Below, one piece after another: positions 16,811-25,307 of a DNA stretch of 64,000 nt (its first letter is position 1; every line of letters starts with the position of its first letter). The DNA comes from Chloroflexota bacterium. GTDB lineage: Bacteria > Chloroflexota > Dehalococcoidia > Lucifugimonadales > UBA3495. Position numbers and translations under genes: made by a program. The notes beneath the pieces were generated by a model. The model was not told the DNA's origin and searched no databases. It saw nothing but the letters and a program-made list of their open reading frames with translations. The DNA is taken from assembly GCA_022573285.1 (NCBI GenBank), contig JACZUF010000001.1:109044-173043 (forward strand), written 5' to 3'.

Positions 16811-17818
16811 TTGACCACAATAGCAATCGTAGGCACTGGCCTGATGGGCACTTCCCTGGCCCTGGCCATCAAAGCCTCCAATCTCCAGGTGGACGTCGTG
16901 GGCACCGACTACGACAGTACCGCCCGCGCCGGCGCCCAGAAAACCGGGGCGTTCAAGAAGGTTGAATCCCGCCTGTCCAGCGCCATCAGAGGGGCCGACG
17001 TAGTCGTGTTCGCCATCCCGATCATGGCCATGCGGGAGATGATGGAATTCTCCGCCAACGATTTTCAAGAAGGCTGCGTGGTAACGGACGTGGGCAGCTC
17101 CAAGCGGGTGGTGCTGCAATGGGCCGAAGAAGTACTCCCCAAACACGTGAACTTCGTCGGCGGCCACCCCATGGCCGGCAGAGAACTATCCGGCCCAGAG
17201 AACGCCGACGGCACCATGTTCAAGGGCAAGGCCTACTGCATAGTTCCCAGCGTCACCGCCGACAGGGCCGCGGTTTCCTCGATCACGACCATGGCCGAGG
17301 CGATCGGCGCCAAGCCTTTCTTCATCGGCGTGGAAGAGCACGACAGCTTTGTGGCCGCGGCCAGCCATCTGCCTTTTATGATGTCGGTGGCGCTGATGGG
17401 CTGCACCACCAAGAGCGCGAACTGGGAGGACATCGCCCAGTTGGCTTCCTCAGGATTCGGCGACCTCTCGCGCCTGGCGTCGGGCGACCCGGTGATGCAC
17501 CGGGACATCTGCATGACCAACTCGGAACCCATAGTCGCCTGGATGGACGCCTACATCAAGGAGTTGTACGACCTCCGCAACATGCTGGCCGCCGAGAACG
17601 GGCCCGACCCGGACGCGGTGCAACAGGTGTTCTCCGACGCCATGGATGCCCGGGCCCGTTGGCAGGCGGGGATATTCACCACCCACGACCGGGGACCGTC
17701 CACCGAGATTCCCAGCTTTGGTGAAAGCATGAGCGAGATGTTCATCGGCCGCAGGGCGATGGAAATGCAAAAGAAAGTTTTTGGCGGGCGGAAGAACCGC
17801 TCGGGCAAGAAGGACTAG
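16811..17818 (+). CDS. tyrA: Prephenate dehydrogenase
   Basis: A 335-residue TyrA that oxidises prephenate to 4-hydroxyphenylpyruvate for tyrosine synthesis. The NAD-binding loop is IVGTGLMGTSLA (about 5-16), followed by DVGSSKR and the substrate-binding HPMAGRE with its conserved His and an EHD motif. A helical dimerisation domain follows. TTG 16811 is the start, with GGAGG immediately before. It opens a run of co-directed genes tyrA-aroA-gmk-lipA; 66 bases separate it from aroA, so tyrosine and shikimate steps are linked. Confidence 0.92.
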   Translation: MTTIAIVGTGLMGTSLALAIKASNLQVDVVGTDYDSTARAGAQKTGAFKKVESRLSSAIRGADVVVFAIPIMAMREMMEFSANDFQEGCVVTDVGSSKRVVLQWAEEVLPKHVNFVGGHPMAGRELSGPENADGTMFKGKAYCIVPSVTADRAAVSSITTMAEAIGAKPFFIGVEEHDSFVAAASHLPFMMSVALMGCTTKSANWEDIAQLASSGFGDLSRLASGDPVMHRDICMTNSEPIVAWMDAYIKELYDLRNMLAAENGPDPDAVQQVFSDAMDARARWQAGIFTTHDRGPSTEIPSFGESMSEMFIGRRAMEMQKKVFGGRKNRSGKKD

Positions 17819-17884
17819 CCGCATCACCACGGCGGCAACAACCGCCCGTGGGTCTGGTCCGGCCGCTGCGAGTAAGACCACACC

Positions 17885-19219
17885 ATGAGCACCGCCCCTC
17901 CATCCAGCCCCTCCCGCAGCATCAGCCGTCCCGCGTCGTTGGGCGGCGTCCTCTCCGTTCCAGGGGATAAATCCATCTCCCACCGTTCCATGATCCTAAA
18001 CGCCATCGCCCAGGGCGACGCCTTGGTGCAAGGCCTATCCGGCGGCGAAGACGTGATCTCCACCATGCGCTGCCTACAGGCCATGGGGGTGAGCATCGAA
18101 CCGGCGGGAGCGCCCGGCAGCTACACAGTAAAGGGCCGCGGCCCCGAACTGGAAGAACCTGCCGACATCTTGGATGCCGGGAACAGTGGAACATCCATGA
18201 GGCTGCTTTCGGGGATCTTGGCTTCCCAGTCGTTCGTCACGGTCATCACCGGCGACAGTTCCCTGCGGAGCCGCCCCATGCAGCGGATCGTCCAACCTCT
18301 GAAGCAGATGGGAGCCCAGATCATGGGCCGCCAGAACGACTCCCTGGCGCCGTTGGTGATCCGGGGCGGCGGCCTGCGGGGTATTGAATACGACCTGCCC
18401 ATGGCCAGCGCCCAGGTGAAGTCGGCGATCATACTGGCGGGCCTGTCCGCCGGAGGCCAGACCGTGATCCACCAGCCGGCGCTTTCCCGGGACCACACCG
18501 AGCGGATGGTCTCGGCCATGGGCGGAAAGATTGAAGAGAACGGCCTGGACTTGGTCATTCACCCGGCCCGGCTAAATGCAGTCGATATCACCGTGCCCGG
18601 CGACGTCAGCTCGGCCGCATTCTGGATGGTGGCGGGCCTCTGCCACCCGAACTCCCGCATCCTGGTCCGCGGGGTGGGCCTGAACCCCAGCCGCACCGGG
18701 ATCGTGGACGTGCTTCGAGAGATGGGCGCCGGCGACGCGCTCCAACTGGTGGACCAACGCACCGAAGGCGGAGAACCGGTGGCCGACATTCTCGTTACCT
18801 CCGCCGAACTGCACGGTGTCGAGATCGGCGGCGATTTGATGCCCCGCATGCTGGACGAAGTGCCCATCCTGGCGGTGGCCGCCTGCTTCGCCACCGGCGA
18901 CACCGTGATACGCGACGCGGCGGAACTCAGGGTGAAAGAAACGGACCGCATCGCCACCACCGTGGCAGAACTCACTCGCCTGGGCGCGAACATCGAAGCC
19001 ACGGAAGACGGCATGGTCATTCACGGTAGGGGCGCGGGCGCCGGCAGCCTCAACGGTGCCGATTGCCAGAGCCACGGCGATCACCGGCTGGCCATGTCCA
19101 TGGCGGTGGCAGGACTGCTTGCCGGCGGCGAGACCACGGTCCACGGCGCGGCAGACGCTTCGGTGTCCTACCCAGAGTTTTGGCGGGACCTGGACCTGCT
19201 GCTCCAGGACGCCGGTTAA
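17885..19219 (+). CDS. aroA: 3-phosphoshikimate 1-carboxyvinyltransferase (EPSP synthase)
   Basis: A 444-residue EPSP synthase that adds the enolpyruvyl group of PEP to shikimate 3-phosphate. Key signatures are GDKSISHR (phosphate binding), DAGNSGTSMRL, the duplicated fold boundary near GDVSSAAFWM, and RVKETDRI with the catalytic acid/PEP residues, then SHGDHRLAMS. The GNSGTSMR signature (Ser/Thr pattern) lies in the region that differs between glyphosate-sensitive class I and tolerant class II enzymes; I cannot assign class securely. It is followed five bases later by gmk. Confidence 0.94.
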   Translation: MSTAPPSSPSRSISRPASLGGVLSVPGDKSISHRSMILNAIAQGDALVQGLSGGEDVISTMRCLQAMGVSIEPAGAPGSYTVKGRGPELEEPADILDAGNSGTSMRLLSGILASQSFVTVITGDSSLRSRPMQRIVQPLKQMGAQIMGRQNDSLAPLVIRGGGLRGIEYDLPMASAQVKSAIILAGLSAGGQTVIHQPALSRDHTERMVSAMGGKIEENGLDLVIHPARLNAVDITVPGDVSSAAFWMVAGLCHPNSRILVRGVGLNPSRTGIVDVLREMGAGDALQLVDQRTEGGEPVADILVTSAELHGVEIGGDLMPRMLDEVPILAVAACFATGDTVIRDAAELRVKETDRIATTVAELTRLGANIEATEDGMVIHGRGAGAGSLNGADCQSHGDHRLAMSMAVAGLLAGGETTVHGAADASVSYPEFWRDLDLLLQDAG

Positions 19220-19224
19220 ACGGG

Positions 19225-19857
19225 GTGCCCGAAATCCCATCTCAGACGCAATCGGAGAATGACGCCCCACCGCTGTTGGTGGTGCTTTCGGGACCGTCGG
19301 GAGTGGGCAAGGACGCCGCCCTCACCGAGCTGCGCAAGCTGGACCGGCCGTGGCACTTCGTGGTCACCGCCACCACCAGGCCCATCCGCGCCGGAGAGCG
19401 GGACGGCATCGACTACATCTTTCTGGACGAGCCCACCTTTCTGCGCATGAAGGACCAGGACGAATTCGTGGAGTGCGCCCAGGTGTACGGCCGTTGGTAC
19501 GGCGTCCCCCGGAGCCAGGTAACCTCCGGTCTGGAGGCGGGCAAGGACGTTCTCCTGAAGATCGATGTCCAGGGAGCGGCCACGGTTAGGAAGATGGCCC
19601 CGGACGCGCTATTCATCTTCATGTTGCCCGGTTCATTCGACGAATTGCAGGACCGCTTGTCCCAACGCATGACCGAGTCGGCCCCGGAGATGGAACTGCG
19701 GCTGAAAACCGCGTCCGAAGAGATGAAGCAGGCCGGTCTGTTCGACCACCAAGTGGTGAACCGCAAGGACAACCTGGAGCAGGCGGTGGCCGACATCGAC
19801 GCCACCATCGCCGCTGAGAAGCGGCGGCCCGGCCGCGTTCCCATTCGCTTCCTATAG
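19225..19857 (+). CDS. gmk: Guanylate kinase
   Basis: A 210-residue kinase converting GMP and ATP to GDP and ADP. The P-loop is SGPSGVGKDA (about 22-31), with Asp where Ser or Thr usually follows the Lys. The GMP-binding segment TATTRPIRAGERDGIDYIFL and the YGVPRSQV and IDVQGAATVRK motifs are typical. The GTG at 19225 gives a normal length and lies five bases after the aroA stop; an in-frame ATG at 19063 would overlap aroA and adds no family similarity. Terminal KRRPGRVPIRFL is basic. Confidence 0.9.
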   Translation: MPEIPSQTQSENDAPPLLVVLSGPSGVGKDAALTELRKLDRPWHFVVTATTRPIRAGERDGIDYIFLDEPTFLRMKDQDEFVECAQVYGRWYGVPRSQVTSGLEAGKDVLLKIDVQGAATVRKMAPDALFIFMLPGSFDELQDRLSQRMTESAPEMELRLKTASEEMKQAGLFDHQVVNRKDNLEQAVADIDATIAAEKRRPGRVPIRFL

Positions 19858-19952
19858 CGTTTTTACAATCCTTGATATAATTGCCTAGACTTCCCGGTGT
19901 CTCTAAACGGCCGGGAGCCGTACCCGCCAGCATTTCCCCAACCGGAGACCCC

Positions 19953-20852
19953 ATGGCCCAAGTCCCCGAAAAATTGGAGATCAGGCCCCGCCTTCCCGAA
20001 TGGCTCAAGGTCAAGATGCCGGGCAGCCCCCGCTATCTGGAACTACAGAACCTCATGCGGGGTCAGAAGCTGCACACCGTCTGCGAAGAGGCACGCTGCC
20101 CCAATATCGGCGAATGTTGGGACCGGGGCACCGCCACATTCATGATCCTGGGCGAAATCTGCACCCGGCGCTGTCACTACTGCGCGGTGACCACCGGCCG
20201 CCCCAACGGCCTGGACCTGCAGGAACCCAAACGCCTGGCGGAGGTCGTCCGGTCCATGGGGCTGCGCTACTGTGTGATCACCTCGGTCAACCGGGACGAC
20301 CTGCCCGACGGCGGCGCGTACATCTTCGCGTCGTGCATCGACAGGATCAGGGAGACCAGCCCGGACTGCCGGGTCGAGGTGCTGATCCCCGACTTCGCCG
20401 GGTCTTGGCCTGCCTTGAAGCGGGTAATCGACGCCGGGCCCGCAGTTTTAAACCACAACATCGAGTCCTCCGCTCGCATCTTCCCAAAGGTGCGGCCCAA
20501 GGGCGACTATCAACTTTCCTTGGATTTGCTGGCCAAGGCCAAGGACATCAATCCCACCACGGTCACCAAGTCGGGCATCATCCTGGGCATGGGGGAGACC
20601 ACCGAAGAAGTCCTGGAGACCATGGCGGACCTACGAAAGGTGGACTGCGACCTGCTGACCATCGGCCAGTACCTCCGTCCCTCGCACCGGCACCTGGCCA
20701 TCGACCGCTACTACCGGCCCGAAGAGTTCGACGAGCTGCGGAAGGCCGGGGATGCAATGGGGTTCAAGCACGTGGCGTCGGGACCGCTGGTGCGCAGCTC
20801 CTACCACGCCGACGAGCAGCACGACGCGGCGGTTTTACGGCTGCCGGTTTAG
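19953..20852 (+). CDS. lipA: Lipoyl synthase
   Basis: A 299-residue radical-SAM enzyme that inserts two sulfurs into octanoyl chains on lipoyl domains of ketoacid dehydrogenases and GcvH. The auxiliary cluster ligands are Cys44, Cys49 and Cys55 (CEEARCPNIGEC) and the radical-SAM cluster ligands Cys70, Cys74 and Cys77 (CTRRCHYC). The C-terminal RSSY motif (VRSSYHAD) supplies the serine ligand. ATG 19953 was chosen, because the 24 residues before it in the same frame resemble nothing. A TATAAT at about 19876 could be part of its promoter. No lipB is adjacent. Confidence 0.95.
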   Translation: MAQVPEKLEIRPRLPEWLKVKMPGSPRYLELQNLMRGQKLHTVCEEARCPNIGECWDRGTATFMILGEICTRRCHYCAVTTGRPNGLDLQEPKRLAEVVRSMGLRYCVITSVNRDDLPDGGAYIFASCIDRIRETSPDCRVEVLIPDFAGSWPALKRVIDAGPAVLNHNIESSARIFPKVRPKGDYQLSLDLLAKAKDINPTTVTKSGIILGMGETTEEVLETMADLRKVDCDLLTIGQYLRPSHRHLAIDRYYRPEEFDELRKAGDAMGFKHVASGPLVRSSYHADEQHDAAVLRLPV

Positions 20853-20878
20853 ACCGCCGGAACGCGCAGGGTCATACA

Positions 20879-21544
20879 CTAGGCGACTCCCAACCCCAGA
20901 GTGATCCCCACATCATCGACTCTCTCCCAGCAGAACTCCGGCTTAAGGGCCAACACCCGCTCCCGCTCCACCGACGCCCATAACGCCGCTCCGCTCCGAG
21001 CGCCGGCCCGCCGGGCGCACTCGATGTCCCGGTGGCTGTCTCCCACGAAGAGGCATTCATCCGGAGCAACATCCAGCGATCCCATCACATCCTGGAGGCC
21101 GGACGGGTCCGGCTTGGGGGCCATACCATCCGCAAAGAACAGGACCCGGTCAATTACGGGGCCCAGTCCTGAATGCTCAAACTCGGGCACCCCGAAGACC
21201 TGCCGCTTGTCGGACAGGACCGCCGTGCGGTAGCCGTTTTCCTTGAGTTGCTTCAAGAGTTCCGCAACCCCCGGATACAGGCGGCGCTCCTGCCAAACGA
21301 CGGCATGGTAAAAACCCATGTAGGTATCGACGACCTCTTGCTGGCCGCCGGGGAAGAACCAGGCCAGATGATCAAGGAAAGGGCGGGAATACTCCCGGCC
21401 CAGGTCGGCGGCAACGGGCCGGGGATAAGCCAAGGCGTCGGCAGTCTGGTTCATCAGACTCAGGTGGATGTCCCAACTGTTCCACAGGGTCAGGTCCCAA
21501 TCGAACACCACCGCCTTTAGCTGTAAGTCACCGGCATCTTGCAA
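20879..21544 (-). CDS. HAD superfamily hydrolase (phosphoglycolate phosphatase-like)
   Basis: A 221-residue HAD subclass I protein. Motif I is VVFDWDLTLWNS with both Asps present, motif II LSDKR, motif III Lys in APKPDPSG, and motif IV FVGDSHRDIECARRAG. Both catalytic Asps make phosphatase activity likely, unlike the HAD protein at 10754. Gph-like or PpaX-like substrates (2-phosphoglycolate, pyrophosphate) are possible, but this cannot be settled from sequence alone. It converges on lipA with 26 bases between the stops. Confidence 0.85.
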   Translation of the reverse strand: MQDAGDLQLKAVVFDWDLTLWNSWDIHLSLMNQTADALAYPRPVAADLGREYSRPFLDHLAWFFPGGQQEVVDTYMGFYHAVVWQERRLYPGVAELLKQLKENGYRTAVLSDKRQVFGVPEFEHSGLGPVIDRVLFFADGMAPKPDPSGLQDVMGSLDVAPDECLFVGDSHRDIECARRAGARSGAALWASVERERVLALKPEFCWERVDDVGITLGLGVA

Positions 21545-21652
21545 AGGATTGTTCAGCTCCTCATACCAGGTTGGACCGATTCTACATTATCCCGCTCCAG
21601 GGCAACGCCGCCGTTGGTTTGGACACCGCTTTGGGAGAAAGCTGGAATATGG

Positions 21653-21681
21653 TTGACAAAGCAACAACATGCCATTAAAGT
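21653..21681 (+). promoter_or_regulatory. Candidate sigma-70 promoter for the VOC gene
   Basis: TTGACA (21653-21658) stands 17 bases before TAAAGT (21676-21681) in an A/T-rich patch. The transcript would have a leader of roughly 115 bases that includes an inverted repeat ACTTGCA/TGCAAGT (about 21696-21724). Confidence 0.5.
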
Positions 21682-21805
21682 TGCAGTAACAATACTTGCA
21701 CGAGCAATCATTTATCGCCTGCAAGTACCTATGAGGGCCGGTTGTCCAGCCCAGTGATATACTTAAAAACCTGGCGGCCATAAGGCGGCTGGAAAGCCTG
21801 GAGGC

Positions 21806-22339
21806 ATGATGAAGACACGCGGAATCAATCACCTGGCAATGGTGACCAACGACATGGAAAAGACCGTCCGCTTCTATAGAGACGTCATGGGTTTCCCCTT
21901 GGTCGGGGCGATCGGCAACAACCCCAACGGCCTGAGGGCCCGGCACTACTTCTTCGAGATTGGCCCCAACTCGACCATCGCCTTCTTCGAATGGAAGGGC
22001 GCCGAGGACTTTCACAAGCCCGCGGGCCTGGAAGCGGCGGGCAGGGTCCAATTCGACCACATTTCCTTCGACGTTGAGACCGAGGACGAATTGCTGGAGC
22101 TGCAGAAGAAGCTGGCGGATGCCGGCCAGGAAGTAACCACGGTGATTGACCACAACTTCATTCACTCCATCTACTTCCACGACTTCAGCGGCATCGCCCT
22201 AGAGGCTTCGGTCTGGATCACCAATCCCACCGGGAAGGCGCCCGACTACTCCAACAAGGACGTTTTCGCTGACCCCAACCCGGTGCCGGCCCTGCAGGAA
22301 GAGATGGACAAGGCCCGCCTGGTCGAGTCCAGTAGCTAG
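21806..22339 (+). CDS. VOC family (glyoxalase/bleomycin-resistance/dioxygenase) protein
   Basis: A 177-residue vicinal-oxygen-chelate protein. The repeat module begins GINHLAMVTNDMEKTVRFYRD with metal-ligand candidate His9; DHISFDVET opens the second module, and LEASVW carries a Glu near residue 132 as in metal-bound VOC enzymes. Members include glyoxalase I, extradiol dioxygenases and epimerases; the substrate here is unknown. The start follows GGAGGC. It is monocistronic, ending in a strong terminator. Confidence 0.85.
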   Translation: MMKTRGINHLAMVTNDMEKTVRFYRDVMGFPLVGAIGNNPNGLRARHYFFEIGPNSTIAFFEWKGAEDFHKPAGLEAAGRVQFDHISFDVETEDELLELQKKLADAGQEVTTVIDHNFIHSIYFHDFSGIALEASVWITNPTGKAPDYSNKDVFADPNPVPALQEEMDKARLVESSS

Positions 22340-22378
22340 AGTCCAGCTAACACTTTCCCAACCACTAAAGGTAAAGTT

Positions 22379-22409
22379 AAGGGGATGGCCGTTTGGCCAT
22401 CCCCTTTTT
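22379..22409 (+). terminator. Rho-independent terminator after the VOC gene
   Basis: AAGGGGATGGCC pairs with GGCCATCCCCTT around GTTT, a perfect 12-bp stem followed by a T-run. Confidence 0.93.
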
Positions 22410-22474
22410 GTTGTCCGCCGAGACCGATCCGCAAATTAAAAGACGTTTGACGCTTAGGGAGAGACGCCCAAGAC

Positions 22475-24031
22475 ATGCGGCAGAAACCCGATTTGGTGAT
22501 AATCAACGCCGACGTGCTGACCATGGACCCATCCCGCCCCCGGGCCCAAGCAGTGGCGGTGGCCCAAGAACGGGTCCTGGCCGTGGGGACCGACGACGAG
22601 ATAAACGGGCTGGCGGGCCCGGACACCCAGGTCATCGACGGCCAGGGCCTGACGCTGTTGCCCGGCCTGATCGACTCCCACATCCACTTTTTGTCGCTGG
22701 CCCGCACCACCCAGGAGCTGGACTGCCGCCCGGACAAGGCCTCGTCGATCGGGGCCATAACCCACCGGGTCTTCGAGTGGGCCCGCATCGTTCCGCCGGG
22801 GGAATGGGTGCGCTGTTTCGGGTACGACGACCTGGCCCTGGACGAGTCCCGGCATCCGACCCGCCATGACCTGGACGAGATCTCGCCCAGGCATCCCGTG
22901 CGGCTGGACCACCGCTCCGGACACGCCACGGTGCTGAACAGTCTGGGCCTCCAGACGGCCGGCATCAATGCCGAGACCCCGGACCCGGTTGAGGGGGTGA
23001 TCGAGCGGGACGCCAACGGCGAGCCCACCGGCGTGCTGTTCGAGATGTCCGCGTTTCTATCCCAGAGGGTGGACAGCGGCCGAAGCCGGGCCAAGATGCA
23101 GCAGGGAGTGACTGCGGCCAACCGGCTGCTCTTGAGCTACGGCATCACGTCGCTACAGGACGCCGGCCCGGAGAACGGGCCGGAAAGATGGCAGGCCTTC
23201 CGCGAGCTAATCGACTCGGAGACCCTTCAATCGAGGGTCACTATGATGGCCGGGGCCGGACGCCGCGCGGAGCTATTGGATGCCGGACTTTCCTGGGGTT
23301 CCGGAGACCACCGTCTGCGGCTGGGCCACGTCAAGGTCATGCTGACCATGAGCACCGGCGCACTCCATCCGAGCCTGGAAGAACTGCATCAGATTGCCGC
23401 CCAAGCCTGCCATTCCGGCTTTCCCTTGGCGGTGCATTGCGTGGAGCAGGAAGCGGTGGCCGCGGCGGCCCAGGTGATATCGGGACTGCCGCCGCTGCCC
23501 GCCGGCGTCCCGCCCCACCGGATCGAGCACTGCTCCGAATGCCCGCCCGAGGTGTTGGCTGCAGTGCGGCGCAGCGGGGCCGCGGTGGTCACCCAACCGG
23601 GGTTCATCCACTGGAACGGGCCAATCTACCGTCGAACCGTTGCGGCATCATTGCAATCCCATCTGTACGCCATCGGCGCGATACAGGACGCGGTTGTACC
23701 GCTCGCCTTTGGGTCGGACGCCCCGGTGATCGACCCCAACCCGTGGCCCGCAATCTACAGCGCCGTCACCCGCAAGGACCATATAGGCCAACCCTTCCCG
23801 GAATCTAACAACTCGGGCCACGTCAGCACCGAATCGGCCCTGCGCATGTACACCCTGTCGGCCGCCGAATCCGAGGGCACGCAAGCCGACAAGGGCACCA
23901 TCACACCCGGAAAATTGGCCGACTTGGTGTTGGTGGACGCCGACCCACTAACGATCGACCCCGAGGGCCTGAAAGACATCAAGGCAAGGATGACGATAGT
24001 TGGAGGAAGGGTGGTCTGGGAAGGGCGGTAG
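22475..24031 (+). CDS. Amidohydrolase family protein (YtcJ-like)
   Basis: A 518-residue amidohydrolase of the metal-dependent TIM-barrel superfamily. The N-terminal beta-sandwich and PGLIDSHIHF (metal-binding HxH near residue 70) are followed by RSGHATVLNS, a His at HCVEQEA and HRIEHCSE, and the catalytic GSDAPV, then GTITPGKLADLVLVD closing the sandwich. The overall arrangement and spacing fit the YtcJ/exoenzyme-regulatory group, which hydrolyses amide or imine bonds in small molecules. Substrate unknown. The ATG follows GGAGAG. Confidence 0.87.
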   Translation: MRQKPDLVIINADVLTMDPSRPRAQAVAVAQERVLAVGTDDEINGLAGPDTQVIDGQGLTLLPGLIDSHIHFLSLARTTQELDCRPDKASSIGAITHRVFEWARIVPPGEWVRCFGYDDLALDESRHPTRHDLDEISPRHPVRLDHRSGHATVLNSLGLQTAGINAETPDPVEGVIERDANGEPTGVLFEMSAFLSQRVDSGRSRAKMQQGVTAANRLLLSYGITSLQDAGPENGPERWQAFRELIDSETLQSRVTMMAGAGRRAELLDAGLSWGSGDHRLRLGHVKVMLTMSTGALHPSLEELHQIAAQACHSGFPLAVHCVEQEAVAAAAQVISGLPPLPAGVPPHRIEHCSECPPEVLAAVRRSGAAVVTQPGFIHWNGPIYRRTVAASLQSHLYAIGAIQDAVVPLAFGSDAPVIDPNPWPAIYSAVTRKDHIGQPFPESNNSGHVSTESALRMYTLSAAESEGTQADKGTITPGKLADLVLVDADPLTIDPEGLKDIKARMTIVGGRVVWEGR

Positions 24032-24105
24032 GAGCAGACGGCATTCAGAGACATAGGAGGCGTACTCTCATTGACCTCGGGAGTTAGCCCTAGTTTGAGG
24101 GGTGG

Positions 24106-24234
24106 AAATCCCCCCATCCCCCCTTTACGAAAGGGGGGCTTTATCCCTCTTCTGGTGAAAAACAGCCCGGTTTTCCAATCATGGAAAGAAAGATTCTATT
24201 TCCCCCTTTCTTAAAGGGGGACTAAGGGGGATTT
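24106..24234. repeat. Small repeat element with 35-base imperfect inverted ends (MITE-like)
   Basis: The left end reads AAATCCCCCCATCCCCCC and continues to a CTTTACGAAAGGGGGG hairpin; the right end, read on the minus strand, is AAATCCCCCTTAGTCCCCC then TTTAAGAAAGGGGGAAA. Thus two C5-6/G5-6 hairpins in inverted order bracket about 60 bases. The element sits alone between the amidohydrolase and polyprenyl synthase genes (convergent) and may also act as a bidirectional transcription stop. It has no coding capacity. Confidence 0.7.
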
Positions 24235-24322
24235 TGGTTGCCCCAGGAAAGGTCCATTCCCACAGCCAATCATTCAACGGACCCGGCTTCGTCCCCAGAA
24301 AACCCGGCTGCGCCGGCGGCGG

Positions 24323-25306
24323 TTATCGGCGGCGGGCTATTAGGTAGTCAGCTAGGTCTAGCAGGGAGCGTTTGGGGTCGCAGTCGGGGAGGACCTGGAG
24401 GGCCTGGCGGGCCTTGTCGCTGTAGTCTTGGACCACCTGTTCGCAGTCGGGCAGGATGGTCGAGTCGTTGATCACCTCCACCACCTTCTGCAGTTTGCCG
24501 TCATTCGACGGGTCTTGGAACAGCGATTGGACCAAGTCGTCGTTGGGGTAACGCTCCATCAGCATGATGGTGGGCAGGGTCAACACCCCGTTCAGCAGGT
24601 CGCTGCCCACCGGCTTGCCCAGATTGGACGCGTCGCCTTGAAAGTCCAACAGGTCGTCACCCACCTGAAAAGCCATGCCGATGTTGTAGCCGTAGTCCCG
24701 CAGCGCCTGCACCTCATTCTCCGGCGCTTCGCCCAACACCGCGCCCGACTCGCTGGCGGTGCAGAACAGCGACGCCGTCTTGCGGTAGATGCGGTCGTTG
24801 TAGAGGTCCCTGGCCTGGGAGGCGTCGAAGGCGGTGAAGTACTCCATCAACTGGCCGCTGGCCAGTTCCATGATGGTCTCGGAGAACCGGCGGATCACCC
24901 GGATGTTCTGGGTGTCGCAGACAAAGGTGGCCGAGGTTGCGAAGACATAGTCGCCGAAGAGCACCGCCACCTGCGGGCTCCAGCTATTGCTCACCGTGGC
25001 GCGGCCGCGGCGCAGGGGCGAATTGTCCACCGTGTCGTCGTGGATCAGGGTGGCCAGGTGGAGCAGTTCCACGGCGCTGGCCATGAATATGGGCCGGGCC
25101 GGGTCGTGGGGATGGAACTGGGCGGCCAGCAGGGTGATGGCCGGGCGCACCCGTTTGCCGCCGGCGTCGGTCACGTACTGGAGCAGGGGCTGGACGGGAG
25201 AGGTCTCGGTCTCCGCCAGGCTGCGGAGCTTGTCATCCACCTTGGTTAGTCCCTCTTGGACCGGGGCGTAGATGGAGGCTGTGCGCTGGTCTAGGCCGTG
25301 GAGCAT
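24323..25306 (-). CDS. Polyprenyl diphosphate synthase
   Basis: A 327-residue trans-isoprenyl diphosphate synthase. The first Asp-rich motif is HDDTVDNSPLRRG (Asp90, Asp91, Asp94), the second is GDDLLDFQGD (about 217), and GGKRVRPA binds IPP. These enzymes extend allylic diphosphates to chains for quinones or carotenoids. The residues before the first motif, which set chain length, are small-to-medium (ELLHLATL), compatible with a medium-to-long product such as the side chain of menaquinone, but that is inference. The gene starts two bases after the metG stop and is translated with it. Confidence 0.9.
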   Translation of the reverse strand: MLHGLDQRTASIYAPVQEGLTKVDDKLRSLAETETSPVQPLLQYVTDAGGKRVRPAITLLAAQFHPHDPARPIFMASAVELLHLATLIHDDTVDNSPLRRGRATVSNSWSPQVAVLFGDYVFATSATFVCDTQNIRVIRRFSETIMELASGQLMEYFTAFDASQARDLYNDRIYRKTASLFCTASESGAVLGEAPENEVQALRDYGYNIGMAFQVGDDLLDFQGDASNLGKPVGSDLLNGVLTLPTIMLMERYPNDDLVQSLFQDPSNDGKLQKVVEVINDSTILPDCEQVVQDYSDKARQALQVLPDCDPKRSLLDLADYLIARRR

Positions 25307-25307
25307 G

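Noticed and set aside
21545..21805. Possible tRNA or selC gene in the VOC upstream region
   Set aside because: No cloverleaf, no GGTTCGANTCC-type T-arm and no long variable arm were found.
24106..24234. CRISPR array from the C/G-run repeats
   Set aside because: Only two imperfect inverted hairpins are present, without direct repeats and spacers.
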